The notes under the pieces were generated by a model that was given only the letters and a program-made list of their open reading frames with translations, was not told the origin of the DNA and did not search any database. Both the position numbers and the translations under genes were made by a program. From Pseudomonas versuta (lineage in GTDB: Bacteria > Pseudomonadota > Gammaproteobacteria > Pseudomonadales > Pseudomonadaceae), in contig NZ_CP012676.1 of the NCBI RefSeq assembly GCF_001294575.1, positions 3,114,001 to 3,178,000 of the forward strand: a stretch of DNA of 64,000 nucleotides, given 5' to 3'. Below are positions 30,576 through 40,433 of this stretch, piece by piece (within the stretch, counting starts at the first letter, position 1; each line of letters opens with the position of its first letter).

Positions 30576-31067
30576 TTAGCCCGGCATTTTCAGAGCAGTT
30601 GGCGAAATGATAACGCCATTGTTATCGGCATAAATGAATTCTCCGGGGCGAAATGTGACACCTGCAAACGTTACCGGCACATTCACATCACCCAGACCGC
30701 GCCTGACGGATTTGAGCGGGTGACTGGCCAATGCCTGCACCCCCAGGTCGGTTTGGGCGAGAACATCCACGTCGCGGATACAGCCGTAGATCACCAGCCC
30801 TTCCCAACCGTTTTTCGATGCTTTCTCAGCAATCATGTCGCCCAGCAAGGCGTGGCGCAGAGACCCACCGCCGTCGACCACCATCACTTTGCCCGTGCCA
30901 TTGAGCTCAGCCTGCTCCTTGACCCGGGAGTTATCCTCGAAGCACTTGATGGTCACGATCTCGCCGCCAAAGGAGTCGCGCCCGCCAAAATTGCTGAACA
31001 TTGGCTCAAGCACCTGCACTGAATCGGGGTAGGCATCGCACAGATCGGGAGTGATGTAGTGATTCAT
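30576..31067 (-). CDS. rraA: RraA family protein
   Basis: Trimeric RraA-fold protein of 163 residues. E. coli RraA inhibits RNase E; many relatives are HMG/CHA aldolases or oxaloacetate decarboxylases, with the motif [19 protein letters not shown] and [20 protein letters not shown] here. This member is close to the RNase E regulator type, but enzyme activity cannot be excluded. Confidence 0.9.
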   Translation of the reverse strand: MNHYITPDLCDAYPDSVQVLEPMFSNFGGRDSFGGEIVTIKCFEDNSRVKEQAELNGTGKVMVVDGGGSLRHALLGDMIAEKASKNGWEGLVIYGCIRDVDVLAQTDLGVQALASHPLKSVRRGLGDVNVPVTFAGVTFRPGEFIYADNNGVIISPTALKMPG

Positions 31068-31263
31068 GAAGTAACTCCTGTTTTGAGTCGCGCAGCAGGG
31101 GGAGGAAAAACAACACTAGCTTTATAGACGCTCTGAAGCAGGCTGACTGTATATGTTTACGCACCTATCAGCGAGAACACACCACAAGCCCAGACGCTTA
31201 ATGTGACCATATTCACAGGCAGCGTCACATATTAGCCGCACTCGCACCACGCAAAACCCTGAA

Positions 31264-32253
31264 TTAAAACCCGCTGACCTGTGCAAAACCGTCTTCAGCC
31301 ACTGCCACGGAGTGCTGGGCCAGCCAATTGCGCACCAGCGGCCACACTTCTTCCCGGGCGGCCTGGCTTACCAGCATCTCAACGTGACTGAAATCAGAAC
31401 TGAAACCCTGCTTGCACCCCAAAGTCACGAAAGTACGCTGCTCTGAGCCCAACTGGTCGTAGAGTTTTCGGCACGCCCATTCCGGAGTTTGCCGATCGCC
31501 CGCGGCAGCGACGGCCAGTACGGGCACACGGACTTCGGCCAGACCCGCCCACCAATCCTTTTCAGCATCTTTAAAGCCCCCCATAAAACCATTCCAGCGC
31601 AAGGTTTCCAGGGCGATGCTGACGGGCTCGTCTTCGGGACCTCGCTTGAGCCATGCACCCGAGAGTTGCGTAAAGCGCTTCAACAACAGATAAGCGCACC
31701 ACTGCACCGGCGGGATTTTCAATGACCAATAACGACGATTGATCTGACAGCCAAAAAACGCCGCGGAGGCCACGTCTTCATCACCCAGATACTGACCGCC
31801 AAGGGCCGCTGCCAGACTGATTCCGCCTTGAGAGTGGCCGATCCAGTGCGGGATGCTCCCGCTCAACTCGCGTACAAAGGCGCCGATGGCCGGCAAATCA
31901 TAACGGGCGTAGTCCGCCACACGGTTCTTGTTCCAGCTGATATTGCGCGCCGAAAGACCATGACCGCGCATTTCAGGAAGCCACACATCAAAGCCGGCCC
32001 GGGCCAGAAATGCCCCCAGCCCCACCCCTTTGGGCGAATACCAGAACCGCCGATTAGAAAAACTGCCGTGCAACAGGATAACCGGCACACCGCGCACCGG
32101 GCTGGCGTCAGCCATGCCCAGCCGGGTCACCACCAGCTCCACGGAAATGTCCGGGCTATTGGCGGGTTTCAAGCGATAAACGTCTTCGCTCAGATCACCC
32201 CGACGCTCAGCGCTAATCAGGGCAACGGGAAAAAGATGACTGCTGCTTTGCAT
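31264..32253 (-). CDS. Alpha/beta hydrolase
   Basis: Esterase/lipase-like protein of 329 residues. The oxyanion region LLHGSFSNRRFW, nucleophile elbow GHSQGG (Ser), the acid in AAAGDRQTPEWAC and the base His in DFSHVEML make a full triad. No signal peptide is evident after choosing the start MQSSSHLFPVAL; longer frames have no support. It lies between rraA and ppsA, as its homologue does in P. aeruginosa. Substrate unknown. Confidence 0.88.
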   Translation of the reverse strand: MQSSSHLFPVALISAERRGDLSEDVYRLKPANSPDISVELVVTRLGMADASPVRGVPVILLHGSFSNRRFWYSPKGVGLGAFLARAGFDVWLPEMRGHGLSARNISWNKNRVADYARYDLPAIGAFVRELSGSIPHWIGHSQGGISLAAALGGQYLGDEDVASAAFFGCQINRRYWSLKIPPVQWCAYLLLKRFTQLSGAWLKRGPEDEPVSIALETLRWNGFMGGFKDAEKDWWAGLAEVRVPVLAVAAAGDRQTPEWACRKLYDQLGSEQRTFVTLGCKQGFSSDFSHVEMLVSQAAREEVWPLVRNWLAQHSVAVAEDGFAQVSGF

Positions 32254-32357
32254 AATGCTCTTGCACAAAAAAGGGCGACTCCACAGAGGAACTCGCCCTA
32301 CCACTGCTTATAAAGAGCAGAGCAGCCAATTGGCTGCCCCGCCCTTCTCTCAACGAC

Positions 32358-34733
32358 TCAAGCCTGGGCTTGACCTTCAGCCAGGAAGAACCAGGTTTCC
32401 AGCACGGTGTCAGGGTTCAGGGACACGCTTTCAATGCCCTGCTCCATCAACCACAGCGCCAGATCCGGGTGATCAGATGGGCCCTGGCCACAAATACCGA
32501 TGTACTTGCCAGCCTTGTTGCACGCCTGAATGGCGTTGGACAGCAGCTTTTTAACTGCCGGATTACGCTCGTCGAACAAGTGGGCAATCACACCGGAGTC
32601 GCGGTCCAGACCCAGGGTCAATTGGGTCAGGTCGTTGGAACCGATGGAGAAACCGTCGAAGAATTCAAGGAACTCTTCAGCCAGAATCGCGTTGGACGGC
32701 AACTCGCACATCATGATGATGCGCAGGCCATTTTCCCCACGCTTGAGGCCGTTTTCAGCCAGCAGGTCGATGACCTGGCTCGCCTCACCCAGGGTGCGCA
32801 CGAAAGGCACCATGATTTCGACGTTGGTGAAGCCCATCTCGTTGCGTACACGCTTAAGGGCGCGGCACTCGAGCTCGAAACAATCGCGGAAGTTTTCGCT
32901 GATTTAACGCGAAGCGCCGCGGAAGCCCAGCATCGGGTTTTCTTCTTCGGGCTCGTACAGCTTGCCGCCGATCAGGTTTGCGTACTCGTTGGACTTGAAG
33001 TCCGACAGACGCACGATCACTTTCTTAGGCGTAAATGCGCCAGCCAGAGTGCTGATGCCTTCAACCAGTTTTTCGACATAAAAACCGACCGGATCGTCAT
33101 AGCCAGCGATACGCTTGTCGACGCTATCCTTGATTTCCTGCGGCAGGCCGTCGTAGTTCAACAGTGCCTTGGGGTGCACACCGATCATACGGTTGATGAT
33201 GAACTCCAGGCGGGCCAGACCCACACCGGCGTTCGGCAACTGCGCGAAGTCAAAGGCGCGATCCGGATTGCCGACGTTCATCATGATCTTGAACGGCAGT
33301 TCCGGCATGGCATCGACCGAGTTCTTCTTGATATCGAAGCCCAGCTCGCCTTCAAAGATAAAACCGGTATCACCTTCGGCACAGGAAACAGTCACGCCCT
33401 GTCCGTCTTTCAACAGCTGGGTCGCGTTGCCGCAACCGACCACCGCCGGAATACCCAGTTCGCGCGCGATGATCGCCGCGTGGCAGGTACGCCCGCCACG
33501 GTTGGTGACGATTGCACTGGCGCGCTTCATGACCGGTTCCCAGTCCGGATCAGTCATGTCAGACACCAACACGTCGCCCGGCTGGACCTTGTCCATCTCG
33601 GACACGTCCTTGATGATCCGGACCTTGCCTGCGCCGATACGCTGACCGATCGCGCGGCCTTCAACCAGCACCGTGCCGGTCTCTTTCAACAGGTAGCGCT
33701 CCATGACATTGCCGGCACTGCGGCTTTTCACGGTTTCAGGGCGCGCCTGAACGATGTACAGCTTGCCGTCGTCACCGTCCTTGGCCCATTCGATGTCCAT
33801 CGGGCACTTGTAGTGCTTCTCGATGATCATCGCCTGCTTGGCCAGTTCGCTGACTTCAGCATCAGTCAGGCAGAAGCGGGCACGGTCGGCCTTGTCAACG
33901 TCGATCACTTTGACCGACTTGCCGGCGCTGGCTTCTTCGCCGTAGATCATCTTGATCGCTTTGCTGCCCAGGTTGCGGCGCAAAATCGCCGGTCGACCGG
34001 CTTCCAGAGTCTGCTTGTGGACGTAGAACTCGTCCGGGTTGACCGCGCCCTGCACAACAGTTTCGCCCAGCCCGTAGGCGCCGGTGATAAACACTACATC
34101 ACGGAAACCCGACTCGGTGTCCAGGGTAAACATCACACCCGCGGTCCCGGTTTCGGAGCGCACCATGCGCTGCACACCTGCCGACAGCGCGACCAGTTTG
34201 TGGTCAAAACCCTGGTGCACGCGGTAAGAAATCGCACGATCGTTGAACAAGGAGGCAAATACCTCCTTGGCCGCACGGATCACGTTTTCAACGCCACGAA
34301 TATTCAGAAAAGTTTCTTGCTGACCGGCAAAGGATGCATCCGGCAAGTCTTCAGCGGTAGCCGAGGAGCGCACGGCAACAGCCATGTCCGGGTTGCCCTG
34401 GGACAAGGTTGCGAAAGCCGTACGAATTTCTGCGTTGAGCTTCTCCGGGAACTCGGCTTCCATGATCCATTGACGGATCTGGGCCCCGGTCCGGGCCAGG
34501 GCGTTAACGTCATCAACATCCAGCGCGTCCAGCGCCGCATGAATCTGATCGTTCAAGCCGCTCAGTTCAAGAAAATCACGATATGCCTGGGAAGTGGTGG
34601 CAAAACCACCGGGAACCGAAACACCAGCGCCTGCAAGATTACTGATCATCTCGCCGAGGGATGCGTTCTTGCCCCCCACATGCTCTACATCATGGACGCC
34701 GAGCTTATCGAGGGAAACTACGTACTCTACCAA
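32358..34733 (-). pseudogene. ppsA: Phosphoenolpyruvate synthase gene interrupted by an in-frame TAA
   Basis: PpsA converts pyruvate, ATP and water to PEP, AMP and phosphate for gluconeogenesis. The whole frame is 792 codons including the final stop, the normal length, with start [19 protein letters not shown], the ATP-grasp part, and the phospho-His motif [14 protein letters not shown]. At codon 610 (32904-32906) the conserved motif GFRGASRY reads GFRGASR-stop: the Tyr codon (TAC or TAT) is TAA. The frame then continues perfectly with [16 protein letters not shown] to the C-terminal CGQGPSDH and the natural end. Translation would stop at 609 residues and lose the last part of the PEP/pyruvate barrel, including the catalytic Cys region. 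It could be a true null allele or a base-call error. The regulator gene ppsR, divergent, is intact. Confidence 0.9.
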
Positions 34734-34910
34734 GGTGATCTCTCCACTAACTGTGTTGGAAAAGCTCAGGGCGCTGAATGCTCATCTAGGGGGCATCGCA
34801 GCGATTGTGGCCTGGACCTGGAAAATAAGTGAAACTGCCGGCCATGTAGCGCGACAAAATCGCGCCTATCATATCCAACAATCGTCACCAGCTTAAGGCC
34901 CAAGGCGCAA

Positions 34911-35729
34911 ATGAAACGATCTGCTTTCTTTATCTCCGATGGCACCGGCATTACCGCCGAAACCCTTGGCCAGAGTTTGTTGGCACAGTTCGAAAATGTG
35001 ACCTTCAGCAAGTTCACACGCCCCTATATAGATAGCGTGGACAAAGCGCGGGCAATGGTACAACAAATCGATAACGCCGCCGAAAAAGACGGAGTTCGCC
35101 CAATCATCTTCGACACCATCGTCAATCAGGACATCCGCGAGATCCTGGCCACCTCCAATGGTTTCATGATCGACATCTTCTCAAGCTTCCTCGCACCGCT
35201 GGAGCAAGAGCTCGACGAGCACTCCTCTTACTCGGTCGGCAAGTCGCACTCCATCGGCCACAACTCCAATTACATGGAGCGCATCGAGGCCGTGAACTTT
35301 GCCCTCGACAACGATGACGGGGCCCGCACCCACAAGTACGACAAAGCCGACCTGATCCTGGTGGGCGTGTCGCGCTGCGGCAAAACTCCGACCTGCCTTT
35401 ATATGGCAATGCAATTCGGCATTCGCGCGGCCAACTACCCGCTGACCGATGACGATATGGAAAGCCTCAAGTTGCCGGCAGCCTTGAGCGCGCACAAACA
35501 CAAACTCTTCGGTCTGACCATTGACCCTGACCGCCTGACCGCCATTCGCAACGAGCGCAAGCCCAACAGCCGCTATTCAAGCTACGCCCAATGCGAATTT
35601 GAAGTGCGCGAGGTCGAGCTACTGTTCCAGCGTGAAAACATTCCGCACATCAACTCCACGCATTTCTCGGTAGAAGAAATCTCGGCCAAAATCCTGGTCG
35701 AAAAAGGCGTGGAGCGACGCTTCAAATAA
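34911..35729 (+). CDS. ppsR: PEP synthase regulatory kinase/phosphorylase PpsR
   Basis: DUF299 protein of 272 residues that switches PEP synthase off by ADP-dependent phosphorylation and on by phosphate-dependent dephosphorylation. The P-loop ([15 protein letters not shown]) and the N-terminal [19 protein letters not shown] are intact. It is divergent from ppsA with a 177-base shared promoter region, in which I see no clear Cra-type palindrome. The frame is undamaged even though its target gene is interrupted. Confidence 0.95.
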   Translation: MKRSAFFISDGTGITAETLGQSLLAQFENVTFSKFTRPYIDSVDKARAMVQQIDNAAEKDGVRPIIFDTIVNQDIREILATSNGFMIDIFSSFLAPLEQELDEHSSYSVGKSHSIGHNSNYMERIEAVNFALDNDDGARTHKYDKADLILVGVSRCGKTPTCLYMAMQFGIRAANYPLTDDDMESLKLPAALSAHKHKLFGLTIDPDRLTAIRNERKPNSRYSSYAQCEFEVREVELLFQRENIPHINSTHFSVEEISAKILVEKGVERRFK

Positions 35730-35744
35730 CCCCCCGCCTTATCC

Positions 35745-35832
35745 TGTGGGAGCTGGCTCGCCAGCGATGACATCAGTGCGCACGGCCTGATACCCCGGGC
35801 CGCCCGCATCGCTGGCAAGCCAGCTCCCACAA
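35745..35832. repeat. REP pair (REPIN), GTGGGAGCTGGC family
   Basis: TGTGGGAGCTGGCTCGCCAG and its inverted partner GCAAGCCAGCTCCCACA flank about 45 bases. It lies between convergent ppsR and prpD. The second copy of the same family is at 62284-62371. Confidence 0.85.
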
Positions 35833-35857
35833 TGATTGCTCTGTGGCTACGGCGGGT

Positions 35858-37342
35858 TTAAATCACCAACAAATCCACAAATGCATGAACCGGTGTCGCC
35901 TCCAGCGCCGCCTGGTCCTTGCACAGCGCAAAAATCTGCTTGCAACGCTGGCCCACAAACCGCGTCGCCAAATTGGCCTTGAACTTGTCTTCGAGCAACG
36001 GAATGCCTTCGGCACGCCGCCGACGATGGCCAATCGGATACTCCACAACCACTTGCCCGGTGCTGCTGCCATCGGTGAAAAACACCTGAATCGCATTGGC
36101 AATCGAGCGCTTGTCGGCCTCCAGGTATTCGCGGGTAAAGCGCGGATCTTCAACAATCACCATCTTCTCGCGCAGCTCATCAATGATCGGATGCGCGGCA
36201 TGAAAATCATCCTCGTACTGCTCAGCCACCAGATTGCCAAAGGCCAGCGGTACAGCCGTCATGTATTGGATGCAGTGATCCCGGTCCGCTGAGTTGGCCA
36301 ATTTGCCCTGCTTGGAAATGATCCGAATCGCTGATTCGTGGGTTGTAATCACAATTTTCTCGATCTCGTGCAGACGATCCCTGACCTGCGGATGCAAGGT
36401 TACCGCCGCCTCACAGGCGGTTTGCGCATGAAATTCGGCCGGGAAACTGATTTTGAACAACACGTTTTCCATCACATACGTGCCGTAGGGCTGTGACAGG
36501 CTGAACTGGCGCTGGCCTTCAGGCTTGAGCGCCAGGTCCTTGTTGGTATGGCTGAACAGCACATCGTAGAACCCCCACTGCGGCGCCGTCAGCACACCCG
36601 GAACACCCATCTCGCCGCGCATCGCAATATCAGCCAGGCGCACACCCCGACTCGACGCATCCCCGGCAGCCCAGGATTTTCGCGATCCGGCATTGGGCGC
36701 ATGACGATAGGTGCGCAAGGCCTGGCCATCGACAAAGGCATGGGACAATGCCGACAGCAACTGCTCGCGGTCAGCCCCCATCAGCTTGGCGCAGACCGCT
36801 GTAGAAGCGACTTTCACCAACAGCACGTGATCGAGCCCTACACGGTTGAAAGAGTTTTCCAGGGCAATCACCCCCTGAATCTCATGGGCCATAATCATTG
36901 CCTCAAGCACCGCCCTCACCGTCAGCGGCGCCTCGCCATTGGCCACGCGCTTTTGCGACAGATGATCGGCCACCGCCAGAATGCCGCCCAGATTATCCGA
37001 AGGATGACCCCACTCCGCAGCCAGCCAGGTGTCGTTGTAATCCAGCCAGCGCACGATGCAGCCGATGTCCCACGCGGCCTTGACCGGGTCCAGCCGCAGC
37101 GAAGTCCCCGGCACACGGGCACCAAATGGCACCAGCGTGCCCTCCACTATCGGCCCCAGGTGCTTGGTGCACTCCGGAAAACGCAACGCCAGCAAGCCAC
37201 AGCCCAACGTGTCCATCAGACAGTTGCGGGCAGTGTTCAGGGCTTCAGGCGAGGTGATGGTGTAAGTCAGGACGTAATCGGCAATGTCCTGCAAGACGCG
37301 GTCATAGTCGGGACGATTGTTGAGGTCGACGTTGGCACTCAT
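35858..37342 (-). CDS. prpD: 2-methylcitrate dehydratase PrpD
   Basis: Cytoplasmic enzyme (494 residues) of the methylcitrate cycle for propionate use, MmgE/PrpD family. Characteristic stretches are [40 protein letters not shown] and [20 protein letters not shown]. The ribosome-binding site GGAGC precedes ATG. In most Pseudomonas prpD closes a prpB-prpC-acnD-prpF cluster; none of these is in the window, so here the gene stands alone between ppsR and a 2Fe-2S reductase. Confidence 0.94.
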   Translation of the reverse strand: MSANVDLNNRPDYDRVLQDIADYVLTYTITSPEALNTARNCLMDTLGCGLLALRFPECTKHLGPIVEGTLVPFGARVPGTSLRLDPVKAAWDIGCIVRWLDYNDTWLAAEWGHPSDNLGGILAVADHLSQKRVANGEAPLTVRAVLEAMIMAHEIQGVIALENSFNRVGLDHVLLVKVASTAVCAKLMGADREQLLSALSHAFVDGQALRTYRHAPNAGSRKSWAAGDASSRGVRLADIAMRGEMGVPGVLTAPQWGFYDVLFSHTNKDLALKPEGQRQFSLSQPYGTYVMENVLFKISFPAEFHAQTACEAAVTLHPQVRDRLHEIEKIVITTHESAIRIISKQGKLANSADRDHCIQYMTAVPLAFGNLVAEQYEDDFHAAHPIIDELREKMVIVEDPRFTREYLEADKRSIANAIQVFFTDGSSTGQVVVEYPIGHRRRRAEGIPLLEDKFKANLATRFVGQRCKQIFALCKDQAALEATPVHAFVDLLVI

Positions 37343-37485
37343 TCGTAATTGCTCCAGTTCGGATAATTAAAAGGTGTGTTCCATCCTCAGGCTCGGCGTG
37401 ATCATGCGGGTCTGGAGCGCCCGCTCAAGTAGGTTTCTACAGCCAGACAGCTCCCCACTGTAGAGGGCTTAAGTCGTACTTGCGT

Positions 37486-38424
37486 TCAGCTGCGGGTTAA
37501 AAAGGCGTCTGCCAGCAGCCGGTTGCGCGCCAGCCCCGCCAAAAACAAACGCTTGGCGAAAGCCTCGACACTGTCGGGGTGACCGCAGATCAAAGCGTGA
37601 GTCTGGCGCGACTCCACCCGTATCCCGGCCAGAAAGTCCGGTAACCGAGCGCGCTCGACCCGCTCGACCTGCAGATTTGGCTGCGCGACAGCCAGCACCT
37701 GCAGCTCTGCCTCCAGGTAGTGTTCGCTATGATCCCGGGCTACGTGCACCAGGCGTATCGGCCCGTGATGGTGCTGACGCAGCGCCTCGCGCAGTACGCC
37801 ATATAAAGGCCCCAGCCCGGTGCCGGACGCCAGCAGCCAGAGAGGGTGCTCCTGCCAGTCGGGGTCGTAACGCAGGGCGCCGCCACGCAGCTCCCCCAAA
37901 CGCAGCGGATCGCCAACCCGCAACTGACGCGCGGCACTGACAAACTCACCGGCATGGGCGCAATCGAGGTGAAACTCCAGAAACCGGTCTTCATCAGGCA
38001 GGCTGGCTAATGAATACGGACGCGCAACACCGTTGGCTGTCCACAACACCACATGCTGACCGGCGCGATAACGCAGCGAGCGCCCAGGCAACAAACGCAA
38101 GCGCAACACCGTCGGGCTCAACCAGTCGACACTCAGCACCTCGGCGGGCAAGCCGTCGCGCATCGGGTCAAAGGCCTCAAGCTGCAAGTCTTCCACCACC
38201 TGACACTGACAAGCCAGGCGCCAGCCTTGTTCACGCTGGGCGCGGCTCAATGCCTCGGGTTTGAGGTCGGCAGGCTCGCCACGCACACAACGCACCAGAC
38301 AGGCATGGCAACTGCCGGCACGGCAGCTGTAAGGCACCGCCACACCGGCCTGATTGAGGCTATCGAGCAAATTGGCATCCTGGCAAACCGACCAGCGCCG
38401 GTCAGCGACGTGTAACTCGGGCAC
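37486..38424 (-). CDS. 2Fe-2S ferredoxin-type NAD(P)H oxidoreductase
   Basis: Electron-transfer flavoprotein of 312 residues. The N-terminal plant-type ferredoxin domain has Cys34, Cys39, Cys42 and Cys72 (PYSCRAGSCHACL and RLACQ). An FAD-binding domain follows with RPYSLAS, then an NAD(P)-binding domain with LLASGTGLGPLYGVL and ALICGHPDSV. The partner oxygenase is not adjacent. A homologous gene lies near the class I fumarase in P. aeruginosa too. Confidence 0.87.
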   Translation of the reverse strand: MPELHVADRRWSVCQDANLLDSLNQAGVAVPYSCRAGSCHACLVRCVRGEPADLKPEALSRAQREQGWRLACQCQVVEDLQLEAFDPMRDGLPAEVLSVDWLSPTVLRLRLLPGRSLRYRAGQHVVLWTANGVARPYSLASLPDEDRFLEFHLDCAHAGEFVSAARQLRVGDPLRLGELRGGALRYDPDWQEHPLWLLASGTGLGPLYGVLREALRQHHHGPIRLVHVARDHSEHYLEAELQVLAVAQPNLQVERVERARLPDFLAGIRVESRQTHALICGHPDSVEAFAKRLFLAGLARNRLLADAFLTRS

Positions 38425-38776
38425 TTCATATGTCCTGTAAAAGATTCAGTGTGGCGGGTAGCAGTTGCCGCAGGCTACGGCCGATTGCAAAGCGATCGTA
38501 AATGCTGAGCGTGCGCCTGAACTGAAGGATCGCGGTAGCTGATTCTACGACGGCTTCGCCGCCGCACGCAGCCTTCGCCAGCGGCTACAAATCCACCCGA
38601 CGTTCGTTTATACCCCCCGCAGGTGTATCAAGACGTGCACCGCGTTATACTGCCGCGCCTTTTTGGTGCCGGTCATCCGTGCCCGGTATGCCCAGCAAAG
38701 ATGTTTTCGACAGACCGATAGACCAAGGTCGCAAACACCTTATTGAATGTTCCCGTCTTATAGAGGAGCGCGACCC
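38425..38776. other. Intergenic region upstream of the fumarase gene with REP-like pair
   Basis: 352 bases between divergent genes. It holds two inverted REP-like sequences (38457-38591): GTAGCAGTTGCCGCAGGCTA on the plus strand and, facing it, GCAGCCTTCGCCAGCGGCTA. The part nearest the fumarase gene (about 38600-38776) has the promoter and a GAGGAGCG ribosome-binding site. Confidence 0.6.
38457..38591. repeat. REP-like inverted pair, GTAGCNGYTGSCG family
   Basis: Two imperfect palindromic units in opposite orientation, of the type common in P. putida and P. fluorescens genomes (core GTAGCCGCTGGCGAAGGCTG). A third family compared with the GTAGGAGCGAGC and GTGGGAGCTGGC pairs elsewhere in the window. 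Confidence 0.65.
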
Positions 38777-40300
38777 ATGACCGTGATCAAGCAAGACGAC
38801 CTGATTCAGAGCGTTGCTGACGCCCTGCAATTCATTTCCTACTACCACCCCGTGGACTTCATCCAGGCCATGCACGAGGCTTACCTGCGCGAAGAATCGC
38901 CAGCGGCCCGTGACTCGATGGCGCAAATCCTGATCAACTCGCGCATGTGTGCCACCGGCCACCGCCCGATTTGCCAGGACACCGGCATCGTCACCGTATT
39001 CGTGCGTGTGGGCATGGATGTGCGCTGGACCGGCGCCACCATGGGCCTGGACGACATGATCAACGAAGGCGTGCGTCGCGCTTACAACCTCCCGGAAAAC
39101 GTCCTGCGGGCTTCGATCCTGGCCGACCCGGCCGGTGCTCGCCGCAACACCAAGGACAACACCCCGGCAGTTATCCACTACTCCATCGTTCCGGGCAACA
39201 CCGTGGAAGTGGACGTAGCGGCCAAGGGCGGCGGCTCCGAAAACAAGTCGAAAATGGCCATGCTCAACCCGTCCGACTCGATCGTTGACTGGGTGCTCAA
39301 GACCGTTCCGACCATGGGTGCGGGCTGGTGCCCACCGGGCATGCTCGGCATCGGTATCGGCGGCACGGCTGAAAAAGCGGCGGTGATGGCCAAGGAAGTG
39401 TTGATGGAGTCCATCGACATTCACGACCTGATCAAGCGCGGCCCGTCCAGCCGTATCGAAGAGATGCGTATTGAGTTGTTCGAGAAGGTCAACCAGCTGG
39501 GCATCGGCGCCCAGGGGCTTGGCGGCCTGACCACAGTACTCGACGTAAAAATCATGGACTACCCGACCCACGCCGCTTCCTTGCCGGTGTGCATGATCCC
39601 GAACTGCGCGGCCACCCGCCATGCGCATTTTGTGCTCGACGGTTCCGGCCCGGCCGAGCTGGAGGCACCACCGCTGGACGCCTACCCGCAAATCGTCTGG
39701 GAAGCAGGTCCATCGGCGCGCCGTGTAGACCTGGACACCCTGACCCCGCAAGACGTGCAAAGCTGGAAGCCGGGCGAGACCGTTTTGCTCAACGGCAAAA
39801 TGCTCACCGGTCGCGACGCGGCGCACAAGCGCATGGTCGAAATGCTGAACCGTGGTGAAACCTTGCCGGTCGACCTCAAGGGTCGCTTCATCTATTACGT
39901 GGGCCCGGTTGATCCGGTCGGCGACGAAGTCGTTGGCCCTGCCGGTCCGACCACAGCCACGCGGATGGACAAGTTCACCCGCCAGATCCTTGATCAGACC
40001 GGCCTGCTGGGCATGATCGGCAAATCCGAGCGCGGCCCGACCGCTATCGAAGCGATCAAGGACCACAAAGCCGTGTACTTGATGGCGGTTGGCGGTGCAG
40101 CGTATCTGGTGGCTCAAGCCATCAAGAAATCGCGCGTCGTGGCCTTTGCCGAACTGGGCATGGAAGCGATCTACGAGTTCGACGTTAAAGACATGCCGGT
40201 GACCGTGGCTGTCGACAGTAAAGGCGAGTCGGTACACATCACCGGCCCGGCAATCTGGCAGAAGAAAATCAGCGAAAGCCTGGCCGTTGAAGTGCAGTAA
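38777..40300 (+). CDS. fumA: Fumarate hydratase class I
   Basis: Oxygen-sensitive 4Fe-4S fumarase of 507 residues that hydrates fumarate to malate. Cluster-ligand candidates are Cys58 and Cys66 (RMCATGHRPICQDTG) and the Cys in MIPNCAATRHAHF. The C-terminal beta domain contains TATRMDKFTRQILDQTG. The start ATG at 38777 follows a GAGGAGCG site; an in-frame ATG ten codons earlier is unlikely. A strong terminator follows. Confidence 0.95.
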   Translation: MTVIKQDDLIQSVADALQFISYYHPVDFIQAMHEAYLREESPAARDSMAQILINSRMCATGHRPICQDTGIVTVFVRVGMDVRWTGATMGLDDMINEGVRRAYNLPENVLRASILADPAGARRNTKDNTPAVIHYSIVPGNTVEVDVAAKGGGSENKSKMAMLNPSDSIVDWVLKTVPTMGAGWCPPGMLGIGIGGTAEKAAVMAKEVLMESIDIHDLIKRGPSSRIEEMRIELFEKVNQLGIGAQGLGGLTTVLDVKIMDYPTHAASLPVCMIPNCAATRHAHFVLDGSGPAELEAPPLDAYPQIVWEAGPSARRVDLDTLTPQDVQSWKPGETVLLNGKMLTGRDAAHKRMVEMLNRGETLPVDLKGRFIYYVGPVDPVGDEVVGPAGPTTATRMDKFTRQILDQTGLLGMIGKSERGPTAIEAIKDHKAVYLMAVGGAAYLVAQAIKKSRVVAFAELGMEAIYEFDVKDMPVTVAVDSKGESVHITGPAIWQKKISESLAVEVQ

Positions 40301-40319
40301 GCCCTTCTAAGCCAGACAC

Positions 40320-40357
40320 AAAAAAACGGCCGGGTTAATCACCCGGCCGTTTTTTTA
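40320..40357 (+). terminator. Terminator after the fumarase gene
   Basis: ACGGCCGGGT and its complement form a ten-base stem with a five-base loop, flanked by A- and T-runs of seven, so it works in both directions between convergent genes. Confidence 0.93.
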
Positions 40358-40368
40358 TGCCATTTACC

Positions 40369-40430
40369 TGTAGGAGCGAGCTTGCCTCGCGAGCTTTTCG
40401 TTGCTGCGCTAAAAAGCTCGCGCCTACAAG
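40369..40430. repeat. REP pair, GTAGGAGCGAGC family, shortened right arm
   Basis: TGTAGGAGCGAGCTTGCCTC is complete on the left, but the facing unit has lost about 12 bases (AAAAAGCTCGCGCCTACA instead of the full form seen at 58217-58290). It lies between the fumarase terminator and the end of the alcohol dehydrogenase gene. Confidence 0.8.
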
Positions 40431-40433
40431 ACG

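Noticed and set aside
32837..32904. A frameshift in ppsA
   Set aside because: Both parts are in the same frame; the only change is TAA at codon 610, so it is a nonsense codon and not an indel.
32370..34832. An 820-codon plus-strand open frame opposite ppsA
   Set aside because: It follows the codon bias of the minus-strand gene and has no recognisable domain; it only exists because third positions of ppsA are G/C.
34734..34910. Cra/FruR operator between ppsA and ppsR
   Set aside because: I looked for the GCTGAAACGTTTCAGC-type palindrome and saw no convincing match.
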